NCBI RefSeq assembly: GCF_002902985.1
Contig: NZ_CP026167.1
Coordinates: 806,001-870,000, forward strand
Origin: Leclercia sp. LSNIH1
Lineage (GTDB): Bacteria > Pseudomonadota > Gammaproteobacteria > Enterobacterales > Enterobacteriaceae
DNA length: 64,000 nt
Reading direction: 5' to 3'
The notes beneath the pieces were generated by a model. It saw nothing but the letters and a program-made list of their open reading frames with translations, was not told the origin of the DNA and did no database searches. Both the position numbers and the translations under genes were made by a program. Below are positions 1-10,222 of this stretch, piece after piece; positions within the stretch are counted from its first letter, which is position 1; each line of letters starts with the position of its first letter.

Positions 1-49
1 GTTCGTGATAGGGATTATTCTTAGTCAGACGCTAAATTAGCTGACAAAT

Positions 50-66
50 ATCAATTAACAATTGAT
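50..66. other. AT-rich inverted repeat upstream of rraA
   Basis: Perfect 7-bp arms ATCAATT and AATTGAT separated by AAC, lying just 5' of the candidate rraA promoter. It could be a regulator site or a cruciform-prone AT-rich tract. No known binding protein is assigned. Confidence 0.35.
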
Positions 67-70
67 GATT

Positions 71-100
71 TTGCCAACAATGCAATTCGCGCGATATACT
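71..100 (+). promoter_or_regulatory. Candidate promoter of rraA
   Basis: TTGCCA (71-76) and TATACT (95-100) are separated by 18 bp and lie about 30 bp before the rraA start. The strong -10 and weak -35 would also suit a sigma-S-influenced promoter, as reported for rraA in E. coli. This is a pattern match only. Confidence 0.45.
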
Positions 101-131
101 GAAAACACTCGCAGCAACTGAACTTAAGCCT

Positions 132-617
132 ATGAAATACGATACCTCCGAGCTTTGTGACATCTACCAGGAAGATGTCAACGTCGTAGAACCGCTGTTT
201 TCCAACTTTGGAGGACGGTCGTCGTTTGGCGGACAAATCATTACGGTGAAATGTTTTGAGGACAACGGGTTGCTGTACGATCTGCTCGAACAGAACGGCC
301 GTGGACGCATTCTGCTGGTTGATGGCGGCGGCTCCGTGCGTCGCGCGTTAATCGATGCAGAACTTGCCCGTCTCGCCACCCAGAACGAGTGGGAAGGCAT
401 TGTGGTCTATGGCGCGGTGCGTCAGGTGGATGACCTCGAAGAGCTGGATATCGGCATTCAGGCGATTGCGGCCATTCCGGTTGGCGCAGCAGGTGATGGC
501 ATTGGCGAAAGCGACGTGCGCGTCAATTTCGGCGGGGTGACCTTCTTCTCCGGCGACCATCTCTATGCCGATAACACCGGCATTATCCTCTCTGAAGATC
601 CGCTGGATATTGAGTAG
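132..617 (+). CDS. rraA: Ribonuclease E activity regulator RraA
   Basis: 161 aa, the normal RraA length. RraA is a cytoplasmic ring-shaped protein that binds RNase E and inhibits mRNA decay, altering transcript abundance. The fold belongs to the MenG/RraA family, and the glycine-rich segments around [12 protein letters not shown] and [12 protein letters not shown] match it closely. It lacks the methyltransferase activity its old name (MenG) implied. It is the first complete gene here, and in E. coli it follows menA, which would lie just outside the window. A strong terminator follows directly after the stop. Confidence 0.97.
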   Translation: MKYDTSELCDIYQEDVNVVEPLFSNFGGRSSFGGQIITVKCFEDNGLLYDLLEQNGRGRILLVDGGGSVRRALIDAELARLATQNEWEGIVVYGAVRQVDDLEELDIGIQAIAAIPVGAAGDGIGESDVRVNFGGVTFFSGDHLYADNTGIILSEDPLDIE

Positions 618-654
618 AAAAAAAGGCCATCTGTTATGTAGATGGCCTTTTTTT
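618..654. terminator. Bidirectional terminator between rraA and a minus-strand gene
   Basis: Near-perfect hairpin with A-run arm ending in AGGCCATCT, loop GTTATGT, and complementary arm ending in seven Ts. It has U-tracts in both directions, so it can end rraA and the convergent gene whose stop codon lies at 653-655. Confidence 0.9.
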
Positions 655-1042
655 AATTATCTTTATTCGTATCGTAATGAGTAATGCGGAGTTCAAACAC
701 CCCCTTCTTTTCCTCTACCGCTATGCTCATTGTTGCATGACGATCCGGATAGTTATCAATCCAGGTTTCAAGCTTTTCGTGCATCCTCTGAAGATCACTC
801 TTTTGGATACCGGTGAAAGTGAGTGTACTGATCTGCAAACCACTCCCTTCAACGGTTTGCTTCGTGAAATACCAGTTTTCTGTGATCCTTGGTGCATCCT
901 TGAGTGGTTTGGGCGTTAATAAGTAATATTGAATTAGATTGCCTTGTTTATAATATTCATCAGAAAAGATTCTGGTCATTATTACGCAATAGAGCACGGC
1001 CACCAGAACGAATAGAAAAATGATGACATGCCTACATTTCAT
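653..1042 (-). CDS. Small membrane-anchored protein of unknown function
   Basis: 129 aa, not recognised. Residues 4-25 form one strongly hydrophobic segment (uncleaved anchor or signal peptide). The rest is soluble, ends in a charged tail, and looks like a small alpha/beta domain facing the periplasm. Its ATG overlaps the stop of the upstream gene by 4 nt (ATGA), so the two are very likely translationally coupled. Base composition is AT-richer than the flanking rraA and glpF. In E. coli K-12 no such genes stand between rraA and zapB, so the pair is an accessory insertion. No function is proposed. Confidence 0.6.
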   Translation of the reverse strand: MKCRHVIIFLFVLVAVLYCVIMTRIFSDEYYKQGNLIQYYLLTPKPLKDAPRITENWYFTKQTVEGSGLQISTLTFTGIQKSDLQRMHEKLETWIDNYPDRHATMSIAVEEKKGVFELRITHYDTNKDN

Positions 1043-1707
1043 ATACGAACCTCCCTGACGACGGAAGGATCAGATACTGGCACAATAGAATCCATAAATG
1101 CAGGCAAATGGCCCGGGAATGGTTGGTGTTTTAGGCGCTTATCCTTAGGGTCTGGAAACAGTAAGGGAAGGACACTTTTATTTTTAAATTGCCCAACGGG
1201 GCCATAGTAGTCCCAGATGCGATAAGCTTTCTCTTTGGAACAAATGTCCAGGAAAGGTGTGTAATCTGCATAGTTAACGGCCTGGCAGAAACCAAAAAGA
1301 TTAGAAACTAAATCTTCTGCGCTGTAACCGCTATCCGTAATCAGAATATAGGGCCAAAAACCCTGCAAGGATTCAAAGCTGTGAGAAGTACTCATAAAAA
1401 TGGATAAGGCGACTCCTCTTAAGACCTCTTCGCTTAAGCCTCTCCGCACTAAAAAACGTCTGTATATCCCGGTTGTCGTATTTAATCCTGCGATGTTCCT
1501 GGACATGCTTTGATGATAATGGATTTCAAACCAGTCAGCGCCTCCTGCGCCAGGCATTATCATTTGTTGCCATAATCGTTCAGCACCGAAGGGATTTGCG
1601 TGCCCTAAGTCTATCCATCCCAGATTTTCTGTATAAATGAGGCCAGAGGGAGTATTACGGGTAATATATCGGTCAGAATTATCAATAATATCGCTTCGCT
1701 TTGTCAT
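1039..1707 (-). CDS. Hypothetical protein, partner of the small membrane protein
   Basis: 222 aa from the ATG at 1707, chosen because AAGGAA lies 6 nt upstream; an open frame continues to 1767 but has no good ribosome site and would run through the zapB terminator. No signal peptide or membrane segment is evident. Notable segments are LGWIDLGHANPFGAERLW near residue 30 and a Trp/Tyr-rich C-terminal half (YRIWDYYGPVGQF). I cannot place it in a family with confidence. It is co-transcribed with the downstream anchored protein. Possible roles such as effector/immunity or envelope function are guesses. Confidence 0.6.
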   Translation of the reverse strand: MTKRSDIIDNSDRYITRNTPSGLIYTENLGWIDLGHANPFGAERLWQQMIMPGAGGADWFEIHYHQSMSRNIAGLNTTTGIYRRFLVRRGLSEEVLRGVALSIFMSTSHSFESLQGFWPYILITDSGYSAEDLVSNLFGFCQAVNYADYTPFLDICSKEKAYRIWDYYGPVGQFKNKSVLPLLFPDPKDKRLKHQPFPGHLPAFMDSIVPVSDPSVVREVRI

Positions 1708-1757
1708 CTCGCATTCCTTATGAGTAACATGTTGAGCGATCTTATTCCTGCAAAATA

Positions 1758-1786
1758 AAAAAGGCATCCATTGTGGATGCCTTTTT
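1758..1786 (-). terminator. Terminator of zapB
   Basis: 13-bp arms around a TTG loop (core AAGGCATCCA / TGGATGCCTT). The A-run on the left gives a U-tract on the minus strand, just after the zapB stop. It separates zapB from the two unknown genes downstream. Confidence 0.88.
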
Positions 1787-1799
1787 CAGGAATTCGGAA

Positions 1800-2039
1800 T
1801 CAGACCTCTTCCATGCGCCCGAGCAGAGCATGCAGACGATCCTGCCAGCCGTTCTGCTGTTCGCGCAGCTGGTGGTTTTCACGCTCCAGCTCTTCACGAC
1901 CATGCTGAGCAGTCTGAATTTCCTGCGACAGCGCGTTGTTTTTTTCTTTCAGCTCTTCGATTTCCATCTGCAGCAGGGTGATGGTATCAATCGCCTGCTG
2001 TACTTTCGATTCCAGTTTCTCAAACACTTCTAACGACAT
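1800..2039 (-). CDS. zapB: Cell division protein ZapB
   Basis: 79 aa. ZapB is a cytoplasmic coiled-coil protein that joins ZapA and MatP to stabilise the Z-ring and link it to the chromosome terminus. The whole sequence, starting [13 protein letters not shown], is one long coiled coil rich in E, Q, L and R, as expected. The start at 2039 is preceded by AGGAGAGG; the longer open frame to 2165 is not family-like. The gene is divergent from glpF, an arrangement conserved in enterobacteria. Confidence 0.96.
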   Translation of the reverse strand: MSLEVFEKLESKVQQAIDTITLLQMEIEELKEKNNALSQEIQTAQHGREELERENHQLREQQNGWQDRLHALLGRMEEV

Positions 2040-2318
2040 AATGCTACCTCTCCTGAATTTGCAAGGCGACGCTTGACGTAAACGCGCACAACACCTGGTG
2101 TCGATTGTATGGAGCCCCGCCCTCCCTGTCCAGCGGCAGACCGCGCAGATTGCGGTTTGCAACACTTTTCAGTCTCCTCCTGGTGCATTCGCGCCATATA
2201 CCCCTAAATTGTTAACACTTTAGTTAATAGAAAGCTTACTCCCCCTTTCGCTTACAGCAGTTCTCGCCCGCTTCATGGCGCGTTATCGCTCATTTTGTTG
2301 ACGCGGCACACACATTTT

Positions 2319-2356
2319 AAGTTCGATATTTCTCGTTTTTGTTCGTTAACGATAAA
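2319..2356. promoter_or_regulatory. Candidate GlpR operators upstream of glpF
   Basis: TTTTGTTCGTTAACGATAAA (2337-2356) resembles the GlpR operator (half-sites TGTTCG and CGAACA). An adjacent weaker copy carries AAGTTCGATATTTC (2319-2332). In E. coli glpFK is repressed by GlpR from sites in this region. Assignment is by motif and position. The rest of 2040-2441 is AT-rich promoter DNA with no gene. Confidence 0.5.
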
Positions 2357-2441
2357 TTAACACTATGTCTACAGGACATCGTGCCGGTCATGGCGACCGT
2401 CGCGCCAACAATAACCATTAATCATTTTTCAGGATCCGATT

Positions 2442-3287
2442 ATGAGTGAAACATCAACCTTAAAAGGCCAATGCATCGCAGAGTTCCTGGGTACTGGGTT
2501 GTTGATTTTCTTTGGCGTAGGATGTGTGGCTGCACTGAAAGTGGCGGGTGCCAGTTTCGGTCAGTGGGAAATCAGTGTGATCTGGGGTCTGGGCGTGGCG
2601 ATGGCTATCTACCTGACGGCGGGTGTTTCGGGTGCGCACCTCAACCCTGCGGTCACCATCGCGCTGTGTCTGTTTGCCTGCTTCGACAAACGCAAGGTTG
2701 TGCCTTTTATTGTGGCGCAGTTTGCTGGTGCGTTTTGTGCAGCGGCGTTAGTTTACGGGCTCTATTACAATCTGTTTATCGACTTCGAGCAGACGCACCA
2801 TATGGTGCGTGGCAGTACCGAAAGCCTTGAGCTGGCGGGGATCTTCTCCACCTATCCTAACCCGCACATTAACTTTGTGCAGGCCTTCGCGGTGGAGATG
2901 GTGATCACCGCCATCCTGATGGGTACCATCCTGGCGCTGACCGATGACGGCAACGGCATTCCGCGCGGTCCGCTGGCGCCGCTGTTGATTGGCCTGCTGA
3001 TTGCGGTGATCGGCGCATCGATGGGACCGCTGACGGGCTTCGCCATGAACCCGGCCCGCGACATCGGACCGAAAGCTTTCGCCTTTATTGCCGGCTGGGG
3101 CGACGTTGCCTTCACCGGCGGCAAGGATATTCCTTACTTCCTGGTGCCGCTGTTCGGCCCTATTGTAGGTGCTGCGCTGGGAGCATTTGGCTATCGTAAG
3201 CTGATTGGCCGCCACCTGCCGTGCGACACCTGTGTCACAGAGGAGAAGGACGCCACCTCTGCCACACAACAAAACGCTTCGCTGTAA
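2442..3287 (+). CDS. glpF: Glycerol uptake facilitator GlpF
   Basis: 281 aa inner-membrane aquaglyceroporin that lets glycerol diffuse into the cell. It has the six-helix plus two half-helix MIP architecture. The two NPA boxes are visible as HLNPAV near residue 68 and MNPARD near residue 203; the Asp after the second box is typical of glycerol channels rather than water-only channels. The start is preceded by AGGA. glpK begins 21 nt downstream, giving the conserved glpFK(X) operon under probable GlpR control. Confidence 0.97.
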   Translation: MSETSTLKGQCIAEFLGTGLLIFFGVGCVAALKVAGASFGQWEISVIWGLGVAMAIYLTAGVSGAHLNPAVTIALCLFACFDKRKVVPFIVAQFAGAFCAAALVYGLYYNLFIDFEQTHHMVRGSTESLELAGIFSTYPNPHINFVQAFAVEMVITAILMGTILALTDDGNGIPRGPLAPLLIGLLIAVIGASMGPLTGFAMNPARDIGPKAFAFIAGWGDVAFTGGKDIPYFLVPLFGPIVGAALGAFGYRKLIGRHLPCDTCVTEEKDATSATQQNASL

Positions 3288-4820
<1,533 letters not shown>

Positions 4821-4826
4821 TACCTC

Positions 4827-4851
4827 CCCCTCACCCCGTCGGGGTGAGGGG
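4827..4851. other. Perfect hairpin between glpK and glpX
   Basis: 11-bp arms CCCCTCACCCC / GGGGTGAGGGG with loop GTC and no T-run. It is more likely an RNA-stabilising or attenuating stem than a full terminator, and would lower glpX expression relative to glpFK. Confidence 0.7.
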
Positions 4852-4916
4852 TCCAAACCGCCTCTCCCACTCTGTGATAAACTTCGTGCAATTCCTTTTG
4901 ATTGCACGAGTATCTG

Positions 4917-5927
4917 ATGAAACGTGAACTTGCTATCGAGTTTTCCCGCGTAACCGAGGCCGCCGCTCTGGCAGGCTACAAGTGGCTTGGCCGTGGTGAT
5001 AAAAATACTGCTGACGGCGCAGCCGTCCATGCCATGCGCATCATGCTTAACCAGGTCAACATCGATGGCACCATCGTGATTGGTGAAGGTGAGATCGACG
5101 AAGCCCCCATGCTATTCATCGGTGAAAAAGTCGGTACCGGTAACGGCGATGCGGTGGATATCGCGGTAGACCCCATTGAAGGCACCCGCATGACGGCCAT
5201 GGGCCAGGCTAACGCCCTGGCAGTACTGGCGGTGGGCGATAAAGGCACCTTCCTCAACGCGCCCGATATGTATATGGAGAAGCTGATTGTCGGCCCAGGC
5301 GCAAAAGGGGTCATCGACCTCAATCTGCCGCTGGCGGAAAACCTGCGTAATATCGCCGCCGCGCTTAATAAGCCCCTTGGCGAACTGACGGTCACCATTC
5401 TGGCGAAACCGCGTCACGATGCGGTCATCGCCCAGATGCAGCAGTTAGGCGTGCGCGTCTTTGCTATCCCCGATGGCGACGTGGCGGCCTCCATCCTCAC
5501 CTGCATGCCGGACAGCGAAGTCGACGTGCTGTACGGTATCGGCGGCGCACCGGAGGGGGTGGTTTCTGCCGCGGTGATCCGCGCCCTCGACGGCGATATG
5601 CATGGCCGTCTGCTGGCCCGTCATGACGTAAAAGGCGATAGCGAAGAGAACCGCCGCATCGGTGAGCAGGAGCTGGCCCGCTGCGCGGCGATGGGGATTG
5701 CAGCCAATACCGTGCTGCGTCTGGATGATATGGCGCGCAGCGATAACGTTATCTTCTCGGCGACCGGCATCACCAAAGGCGATCTACTGGACGGCATCAG
5801 CCGCAAAGGCAATATGGCAACCACCGAAACGCTGCTGATCCGCGGTAAATCACGCACCATTCGCCGCATCCAGTCGATTCACTATCTCGACCGTAAAGAT
5901 CCGGACGTGCAGACCCACATTCTGTAA
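4917..5927 (+). CDS. glpX: Class II fructose-1,6-bisphosphatase GlpX
   Basis: 336 aa from MKRELAIEFSRV, the length of E. coli GlpX; an in-frame ATG 15 nt upstream is not family-like. The enzyme hydrolyses fructose-1,6-bisphosphate in gluconeogenesis and supports growth on glycerol. Class II motifs are present: GEGEIDEAPM and VDPIEGT, which supply acidic metal ligands, and IGGAPEG. The ribosome site is weak, as in E. coli. Third gene of the glp operon. Confidence 0.96.
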   Translation: MKRELAIEFSRVTEAAALAGYKWLGRGDKNTADGAAVHAMRIMLNQVNIDGTIVIGEGEIDEAPMLFIGEKVGTGNGDAVDIAVDPIEGTRMTAMGQANALAVLAVGDKGTFLNAPDMYMEKLIVGPGAKGVIDLNLPLAENLRNIAAALNKPLGELTVTILAKPRHDAVIAQMQQLGVRVFAIPDGDVAASILTCMPDSEVDVLYGIGGAPEGVVSAAVIRALDGDMHGRLLARHDVKGDSEENRRIGEQELARCAAMGIAANTVLRLDDMARSDNVIFSATGITKGDLLDGISRKGNMATTETLLIRGKSRTIRRIQSIHYLDRKDPDVQTHIL

Positions 5928-6023
5928 AACCGTTTGATCAATAGAGCTTTCCGGCCCGCCTGGGCTGGAAATCTCCCTCTCAGGTAAGGAAGATAGAACC
6001 CGAGATCAGTACAGGAGAACATC

Positions 6024-6770
6024 ATGGCAGACTGGGTAACAGGTAAAGTCAAAAAGGTAGAGTTCTGGACCGATGCGCTATTTAGCCTCACCGTACATGC
6101 GCCCATCCAGCCTTTCACGGCCGGGCAATTTGCCAAGCTGGGGCTGGAGATCGACGGCGAACGCGTGCAGCGCGCCTACTCCTATGTCAACGCGCCGGAT
6201 AACCCGGATCTCGAGTTCTACCTTGTCACCGTTCCCGATGGCAAACTCAGCCCGCGCCTGGCGGCACTGAAACCCGACGATGAGATCCAGATTGTCAGCG
6301 AAGCCGCAGGCTTCTTCGTGCTGGATGAAGTGCCAGACTGCGAAACGCTGTGGATGCTGGCAACCGGTACCGCCATCGGCCCTTACCTGTCGATCCTGCA
6401 ATACGGGCAGGACCTGGATCGCTTTAAAAATATCGTTCTCGTGCATGCCGCGCGCTACGCCGCAGACCTGAGCTACCTGCCGCTGATGCAGGAACTGCAG
6501 AAGCGTTATGAAGGGAAAGTGAAAATCCAGACGGTAGTGAGCCGTGAAACGGTGCCGGGGTCACTCCACGGGCGCGTACCGGCCCTGATTGAAAATGGCG
6601 AGCTGGAAGCCGCCGTGGGTCTGAAGATGGAGGCCGACACCAGCCACGTGATGCTGTGTGGCAACCCGCAAATGGTGCGTGATACCCAACAGCTCCTGAA
6701 AGAGACCCGGCAAATGACCAAGCATTTACGCCGTCGGCCGGGCCATATGACCGCAGAACACTACTGGTAA
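6024..6770 (+). CDS. fpr: Ferredoxin/flavodoxin-NADP+ reductase
   Basis: 248 aa flavoenzyme passing electrons between NADPH and flavodoxin or ferredoxin. The FAD-binding RAYSYVN begins at residue 50, an NADP-binding ATGTAIGP segment lies near 113, and the C-terminal aromatic ends HYW, as in bacterial subclass I reductases. RBS AGGAG precedes the ATG. In E. coli fpr belongs to the SoxRS regulon; no soxbox was verified here. The gene converges with yiiR and the two stop codons abut at 6770/6771. Confidence 0.97.
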   Translation: MADWVTGKVKKVEFWTDALFSLTVHAPIQPFTAGQFAKLGLEIDGERVQRAYSYVNAPDNPDLEFYLVTVPDGKLSPRLAALKPDDEIQIVSEAAGFFVLDEVPDCETLWMLATGTAIGPYLSILQYGQDLDRFKNIVLVHAARYAADLSYLPLMQELQKRYEGKVKIQTVVSRETVPGSLHGRVPALIENGELEAAVGLKMEADTSHVMLCGNPQMVRDTQQLLKETRQMTKHLRRRPGHMTAEHYW

Positions 6771-7190
6771 TTAGCGGTACTTTACGTCGATCGTATCTTT
6801 ACCATATTTATTCTCGCCCTGGGTGCCCACAAACGCGCCCAGGTCGACAATGATCATCACAAAAATAATGGTAGGGATCAGCCTGCCCACTACCCACGGC
6901 AGCATGGAGGGCAGCATCGACCAGTTGCCGGCCAGCAGCATCCACGCCAGTATCACCAGTAGCGCCCACAACCCTGAACGCCCACGATCGTGCAGCCGTT
7001 TTACTAACACCGCCGCGGTCGGCCACAGCAGCGACACCAGCGCGAAGGCCGCCGTCTGGGTGCTCAGCCAGGCGTTATTGGCAGAAATAAACAGAGCCAG
7101 CATGGCGACAATCCATACGCCAATCCAGATCCAGAAATCACGGCGTCCAATACGCCCTTTGAATGAAAACAACCACTGCTGTATGGTCAT
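6771..7190 (-). CDS. yiiR: DUF805 family inner-membrane protein YiiR
   Basis: 139 aa. Family hallmarks are FSFKGRIGRRDFW at the N-terminus and LVKRLHDRGRSGLW mid-protein, with four hydrophobic segments. The function of the family is unknown. The position convergent with fpr and divergent from yiiQ matches E. coli. Confidence 0.93.
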   Translation of the reverse strand: MTIQQWLFSFKGRIGRRDFWIWIGVWIVAMLALFISANNAWLSTQTAAFALVSLLWPTAAVLVKRLHDRGRSGLWALLVILAWMLLAGNWSMLPSMLPWVVGRLIPTIIFVMIIVDLGAFVGTQGENKYGKDTIDVKYR

Positions 7191-7303
7191 GTCAGGTTCC
7201 TAAAAGTCATCGCGGCGCGTAGTTTACCCTGGAGTCGCCTCCTTTTGACAAGCCAGCCGGATCCCGTTTTAATCGTGGGCAGTAACATTCAGAGACTTTA
7301 TTG

Positions 7304-7900
7304 ATGAAGATGTGGTTTCACCTTATTTGGCTGGGTTTAACACTGTTGGGTGCAAGCGCACCTCTGCATGCTGCTGAGACTTCCGTATCGGCTACCGCAC
7401 CCTATGTGATGCCGGGCGCGCCGACCTTTGATCAGTCTATCAGCCTGTTCCGTGAAGCTTTCAATCAGGATAATCCAAAGCTGCCGCTCAATGAGTTTCG
7501 CTCCATTGATGGCACCCGCGACACCCCGAACCTGACCCGGGCTGCCAGCAAAATTAATGAGAATTTGTACGCCTCGACGGCGCTTGAGCGCGGAACCCTC
7601 AAAATCAAGAGTATGCAGATTACCTGGCTGCCGATTCAGGGGCCGGAGCAGAAAGCCGCCAAAGCTAAAGCGCTGGAGTATATGAGCGCCATTTTACGCG
7701 CCTTTACCCCTGCCCTGACCAAAGCCCAAAGCCAGCAAAAGCTGCAAAAGCTCCTCACAGCTGGTAAAAACAAGCGCTATTACGCCGAAACGGAAGGCGC
7801 GGTTCGCTATGTCGTGGCAGATAACGGCGAAAAGGGGCTGACCTTCGCTGTTGAACCGATTAAGCTGGCGCTATCTGAGGCACTCGGCGGGTCGAATTAA
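7304..7900 (+). CDS. yiiQ: DUF1454 family periplasmic protein YiiQ
   Basis: 198 aa from ATG at 7304 (a TTG directly before it is in frame but unlikely). A signal peptide covers about residues 1-24, ending near APLHA. The conserved core DTPNLTRAASKINENLYAS is typical of YiiQ. Function is unknown. It is located between yiiR and tpiA as in E. coli. Confidence 0.93.
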   Translation: MKMWFHLIWLGLTLLGASAPLHAAETSVSATAPYVMPGAPTFDQSISLFREAFNQDNPKLPLNEFRSIDGTRDTPNLTRAASKINENLYASTALERGTLKIKSMQITWLPIQGPEQKAAKAKALEYMSAILRAFTPALTKAQSQQKLQKLLTAGKNKRYYAETEGAVRYVVADNGEKGLTFAVEPIKLALSEALGGSN

Positions 7901-8010
7901 TGACAAAAAGCAAAGCCTTTCGAGGGAAAATCTCTATACTGATTCACAGACCATGCTGCCCTGTTGGGCGGCCATATTCCTTAATTCGCTCTTGAGCGTG
8001 GAGAATTGAA

Positions 8011-8778
8011 ATGCGACATCCTTTAGTGATGGGTAACTGGAAACTGAACGGCAGCCGCCACATGGTAAACGAGCTGGTAGCTAACCTGCGTAAAGAGCTG
8101 GCTGGTGTGACTGGCTGTGCTGTTGCTATCGCTCCGCCGGATATGTACCTGGATATGGCTAAGAAAGCGGCTGACGGCAGCCACATCGTTCTGGGTGCCC
8201 AGAACGTTGACGTTAACCTGTCTGGCGCGTTCACCGGTGAAACCTCCGCTGAAATGCTGAAAGATATCGGCGCAAAATACATCATCATCGGCCACTCTGA
8301 GCGTCGTACCTACCACAAAGAGTCCGACGAGTTCATCGCCAAGAAATTCGCTGTGCTGAAAGAGCAGGGTCTGATCCCGGTTCTGTGCATCGGTGAAACC
8401 GAAGCAGAAAACGAAGCGGGCAAAACCGAAGAAGTCTGTGCACGTCAGATCGACGCAGTCCTGACCACTCAGGGCGCAAGCGCGTTCGAAGGTGCGGTCA
8501 TTGCTTACGAGCCAGTATGGGCGATCGGTACCGGCAAATCTGCCACCCCAGCACAGGCTCAGGCCGTTCACAAATTCATCCGTGACCACATTGCGAAAGC
8601 AGACGCGAAAGTTGCTGAGCAAGTGATCATCCAGTACGGCGGTTCCGTAAACGCATCTAACGCAGCAGAACTGTTCACCCAGCCGGACATCGACGGCGCG
8701 CTGGTTGGCGGCGCATCCCTGAAAGCAGACGCTTTCGCGGTGATCGTTAAAGCAGCAGAAGCAGCGAAACAGGCGTAA
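8011..8778 (+). CDS. tpiA: Triose-phosphate isomerase
   Basis: 255 aa glycolytic enzyme interconverting dihydroxyacetone phosphate and glyceraldehyde 3-phosphate. Catalytic residues are in place: Lys11 (GNWKLNG), His95 (IIGHSERR) and Glu167 ([11 protein letters not shown]), with flexible loop 6 following. Strong codon bias fits a highly expressed gene. RBS GGAG. A REP and a rho-independent terminator follow. Confidence 0.99.
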   Translation: MRHPLVMGNWKLNGSRHMVNELVANLRKELAGVTGCAVAIAPPDMYLDMAKKAADGSHIVLGAQNVDVNLSGAFTGETSAEMLKDIGAKYIIIGHSERRTYHKESDEFIAKKFAVLKEQGLIPVLCIGETEAENEAGKTEEVCARQIDAVLTTQGASAFEGAVIAYEPVWAIGTGKSATPAQAQAVHKFIRDHIAKADAKVAEQVIIQYGGSVNASNAAELFTQPDIDGALVGGASLKADAFAVIVKAAEAAKQA

Positions 8779-8788
8779 GAGCATCTGT

Positions 8789-8814
8789 GGCGGGTGGCGC
8801 TTCGCTGACCCGCC
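8789..8814. repeat. REP-type palindrome after tpiA
   Basis: GGCGGGTGGCGC...GACCCGCC stem typical of enterobacterial REP units, lying in the tpiA 3' UTR. Confidence 0.75.
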
Positions 8815-8828
8815 CTACGATACTCCAG

Positions 8829-8861
8829 GCCCGGTAAGCGCCAGCGCTACCGGGCTTTTTT
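8829..8861 (+). terminator. tpiA terminator
   Basis: Stem GCCCGGTA / TACCGGGC around a GCGC-rich loop, followed by seven Ts. The T-run runs into the stop codon of the convergent SLC13 gene. Confidence 0.88.
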
Positions 8862-10164
8862 ACAGCCGTCCCAGCAGGCTAAACCACAGATAATCCAGCG
8901 GCAATAGCACCAGATAGGTTGCCACCGCCAGCGCCAGACAGAGCAGCATCCCCGCCCGCGCAGGCACTCTTCCCAGCCCCATCGCCACCACAATCGGCGA
9001 CGCCTGATACGGCAGCAGCGGCGTGGAATACCCCAGCACCTGAATCATAATCACCGACAGCAGCGGAAAGCCGGTGGCGTCCGAGAAGCTTTGCGCCAGG
9101 GTGGTATACAGCGCCGGTACGCCGTTGGCGGTCATAATGAAATTCAGGGCGGTGGTGATGCCGGTCAGGGCCAGGAAACTGGTGAACGGCGCATCGGCAT
9201 CCAGGGGCATTACCCGCATCAGTGCCTCGCCCACGGCACTGCCAATACCGGTTTGCGTCACGGTGATCGCCAGCCCGAGAATACCCGCCACATAAATACA
9301 GGTGCGCATATTCACCCCCGCCGAGAATTCATCCCCGGTGATAAAGCCAACCCGCGGCAGCATCACCACAATCGACGCCGCAAGCCCGGTCCATGCCGGT
9401 CCAATGCCGTGCCAGCTTTCGGTTACCCACATCACCAGCACCACCGCCAGCAGCCAGGCGAGGCGCTTTTCGTCGCGGCCCATCGGCTCTGGCGGGGTCA
9501 AATCCTTCACCGGTTTTGGCGCGCCGGGGAACAGCCAGCAGATCAGGCCGATCAGGACCAGACCCTTGAGAATACCCAGCACCGGAGTATGCAGCAGCAG
9601 GTACGGAACATAGTTAAGATGGATGCCGTAAGAGCCTTCCGCCGCCCCGCTCATCACCAGGTTAGGAACGTTGGCCGGAAGGATGGTGGCCGAAAGCTGG
9701 AAGGTGCCAAACCCCACCGCCAGCGCCAGGCCGAACCACGCCCGGGAGCCGTCGGCAATGCCCGCCCGCTTCGCCATCGCCGCCACGATGGGCATCAGCA
9801 GCGCAATACGCCCCATATTGGAGGGCATCACAAACGCCAGCGCATAGGTGAGCAGCACTACGCTTGCCACCATCAGCGGCCAGGAGTCGGTCAGCCTGGC
9901 CGACAGCGCCCGCGCCGCCCTGTCCGCCAGCCCGGTTTTGCGGATCGCCACCCCCAGCACAAATCCGCTGAACACCAGCCAGAACGCTGACGAGGCAAAA
10001 CCGCCAAAAATCACCTCCGGCGGGGCGATACGCGCGATCATCGCCGCGGTAAAGAACAGCAGCGCAGTGAGGAATTCCGGCAACAGCGAGGTGGCCCACA
10101 GGATGATGGTGACGACGATAATCAGCGAGGGCAGAAACAGCGGGTGAGTGAACCAGAGCGACAT
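8860..10164 (-). CDS. SLC13/DASS family anion permease
   Basis: 434 aa, hydrophobic throughout with about 11-12 membrane segments. It is an inner-membrane carrier of the divalent anion:sodium symporter type (dicarboxylates, sulfate or similar). SNT-like motifs are seen as MPSNMGRIALLMP in the first half and MTANGVPALY in the second, corresponding to the two substrate/cation sites of this fold. The substrate cannot be told from sequence. E. coli has no such gene between tpiA and cdh, so it is an accessory insertion here. The neighbouring sbp carries sulfate but lies beyond cdh, so a link is not implied. Confidence 0.85.
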   Translation of the reverse strand: MSLWFTHPLFLPSLIIVVTIILWATSLLPEFLTALLFFTAAMIARIAPPEVIFGGFASSAFWLVFSGFVLGVAIRKTGLADRAARALSARLTDSWPLMVASVVLLTYALAFVMPSNMGRIALLMPIVAAMAKRAGIADGSRAWFGLALAVGFGTFQLSATILPANVPNLVMSGAAEGSYGIHLNYVPYLLLHTPVLGILKGLVLIGLICWLFPGAPKPVKDLTPPEPMGRDEKRLAWLLAVVLVMWVTESWHGIGPAWTGLAASIVVMLPRVGFITGDEFSAGVNMRTCIYVAGILGLAITVTQTGIGSAVGEALMRVMPLDADAPFTSFLALTGITTALNFIMTANGVPALYTTLAQSFSDATGFPLLSVIMIQVLGYSTPLLPYQASPIVVAMGLGRVPARAGMLLCLALAVATYLVLLPLDYLWFSLLGRL

Positions 10165-10222
10165 GCCTGTCTCCTGTAGAATTTTTCAGCAAGTCTACGG
10201 CGACAGGCAGGGCGAGTAAACG

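Noticed and set aside
2281..2318. CRP site upstream of glpF
   Set aside because: TGTTG and ACACA half-like elements are present but the spacer is one base too long and the match is poor.
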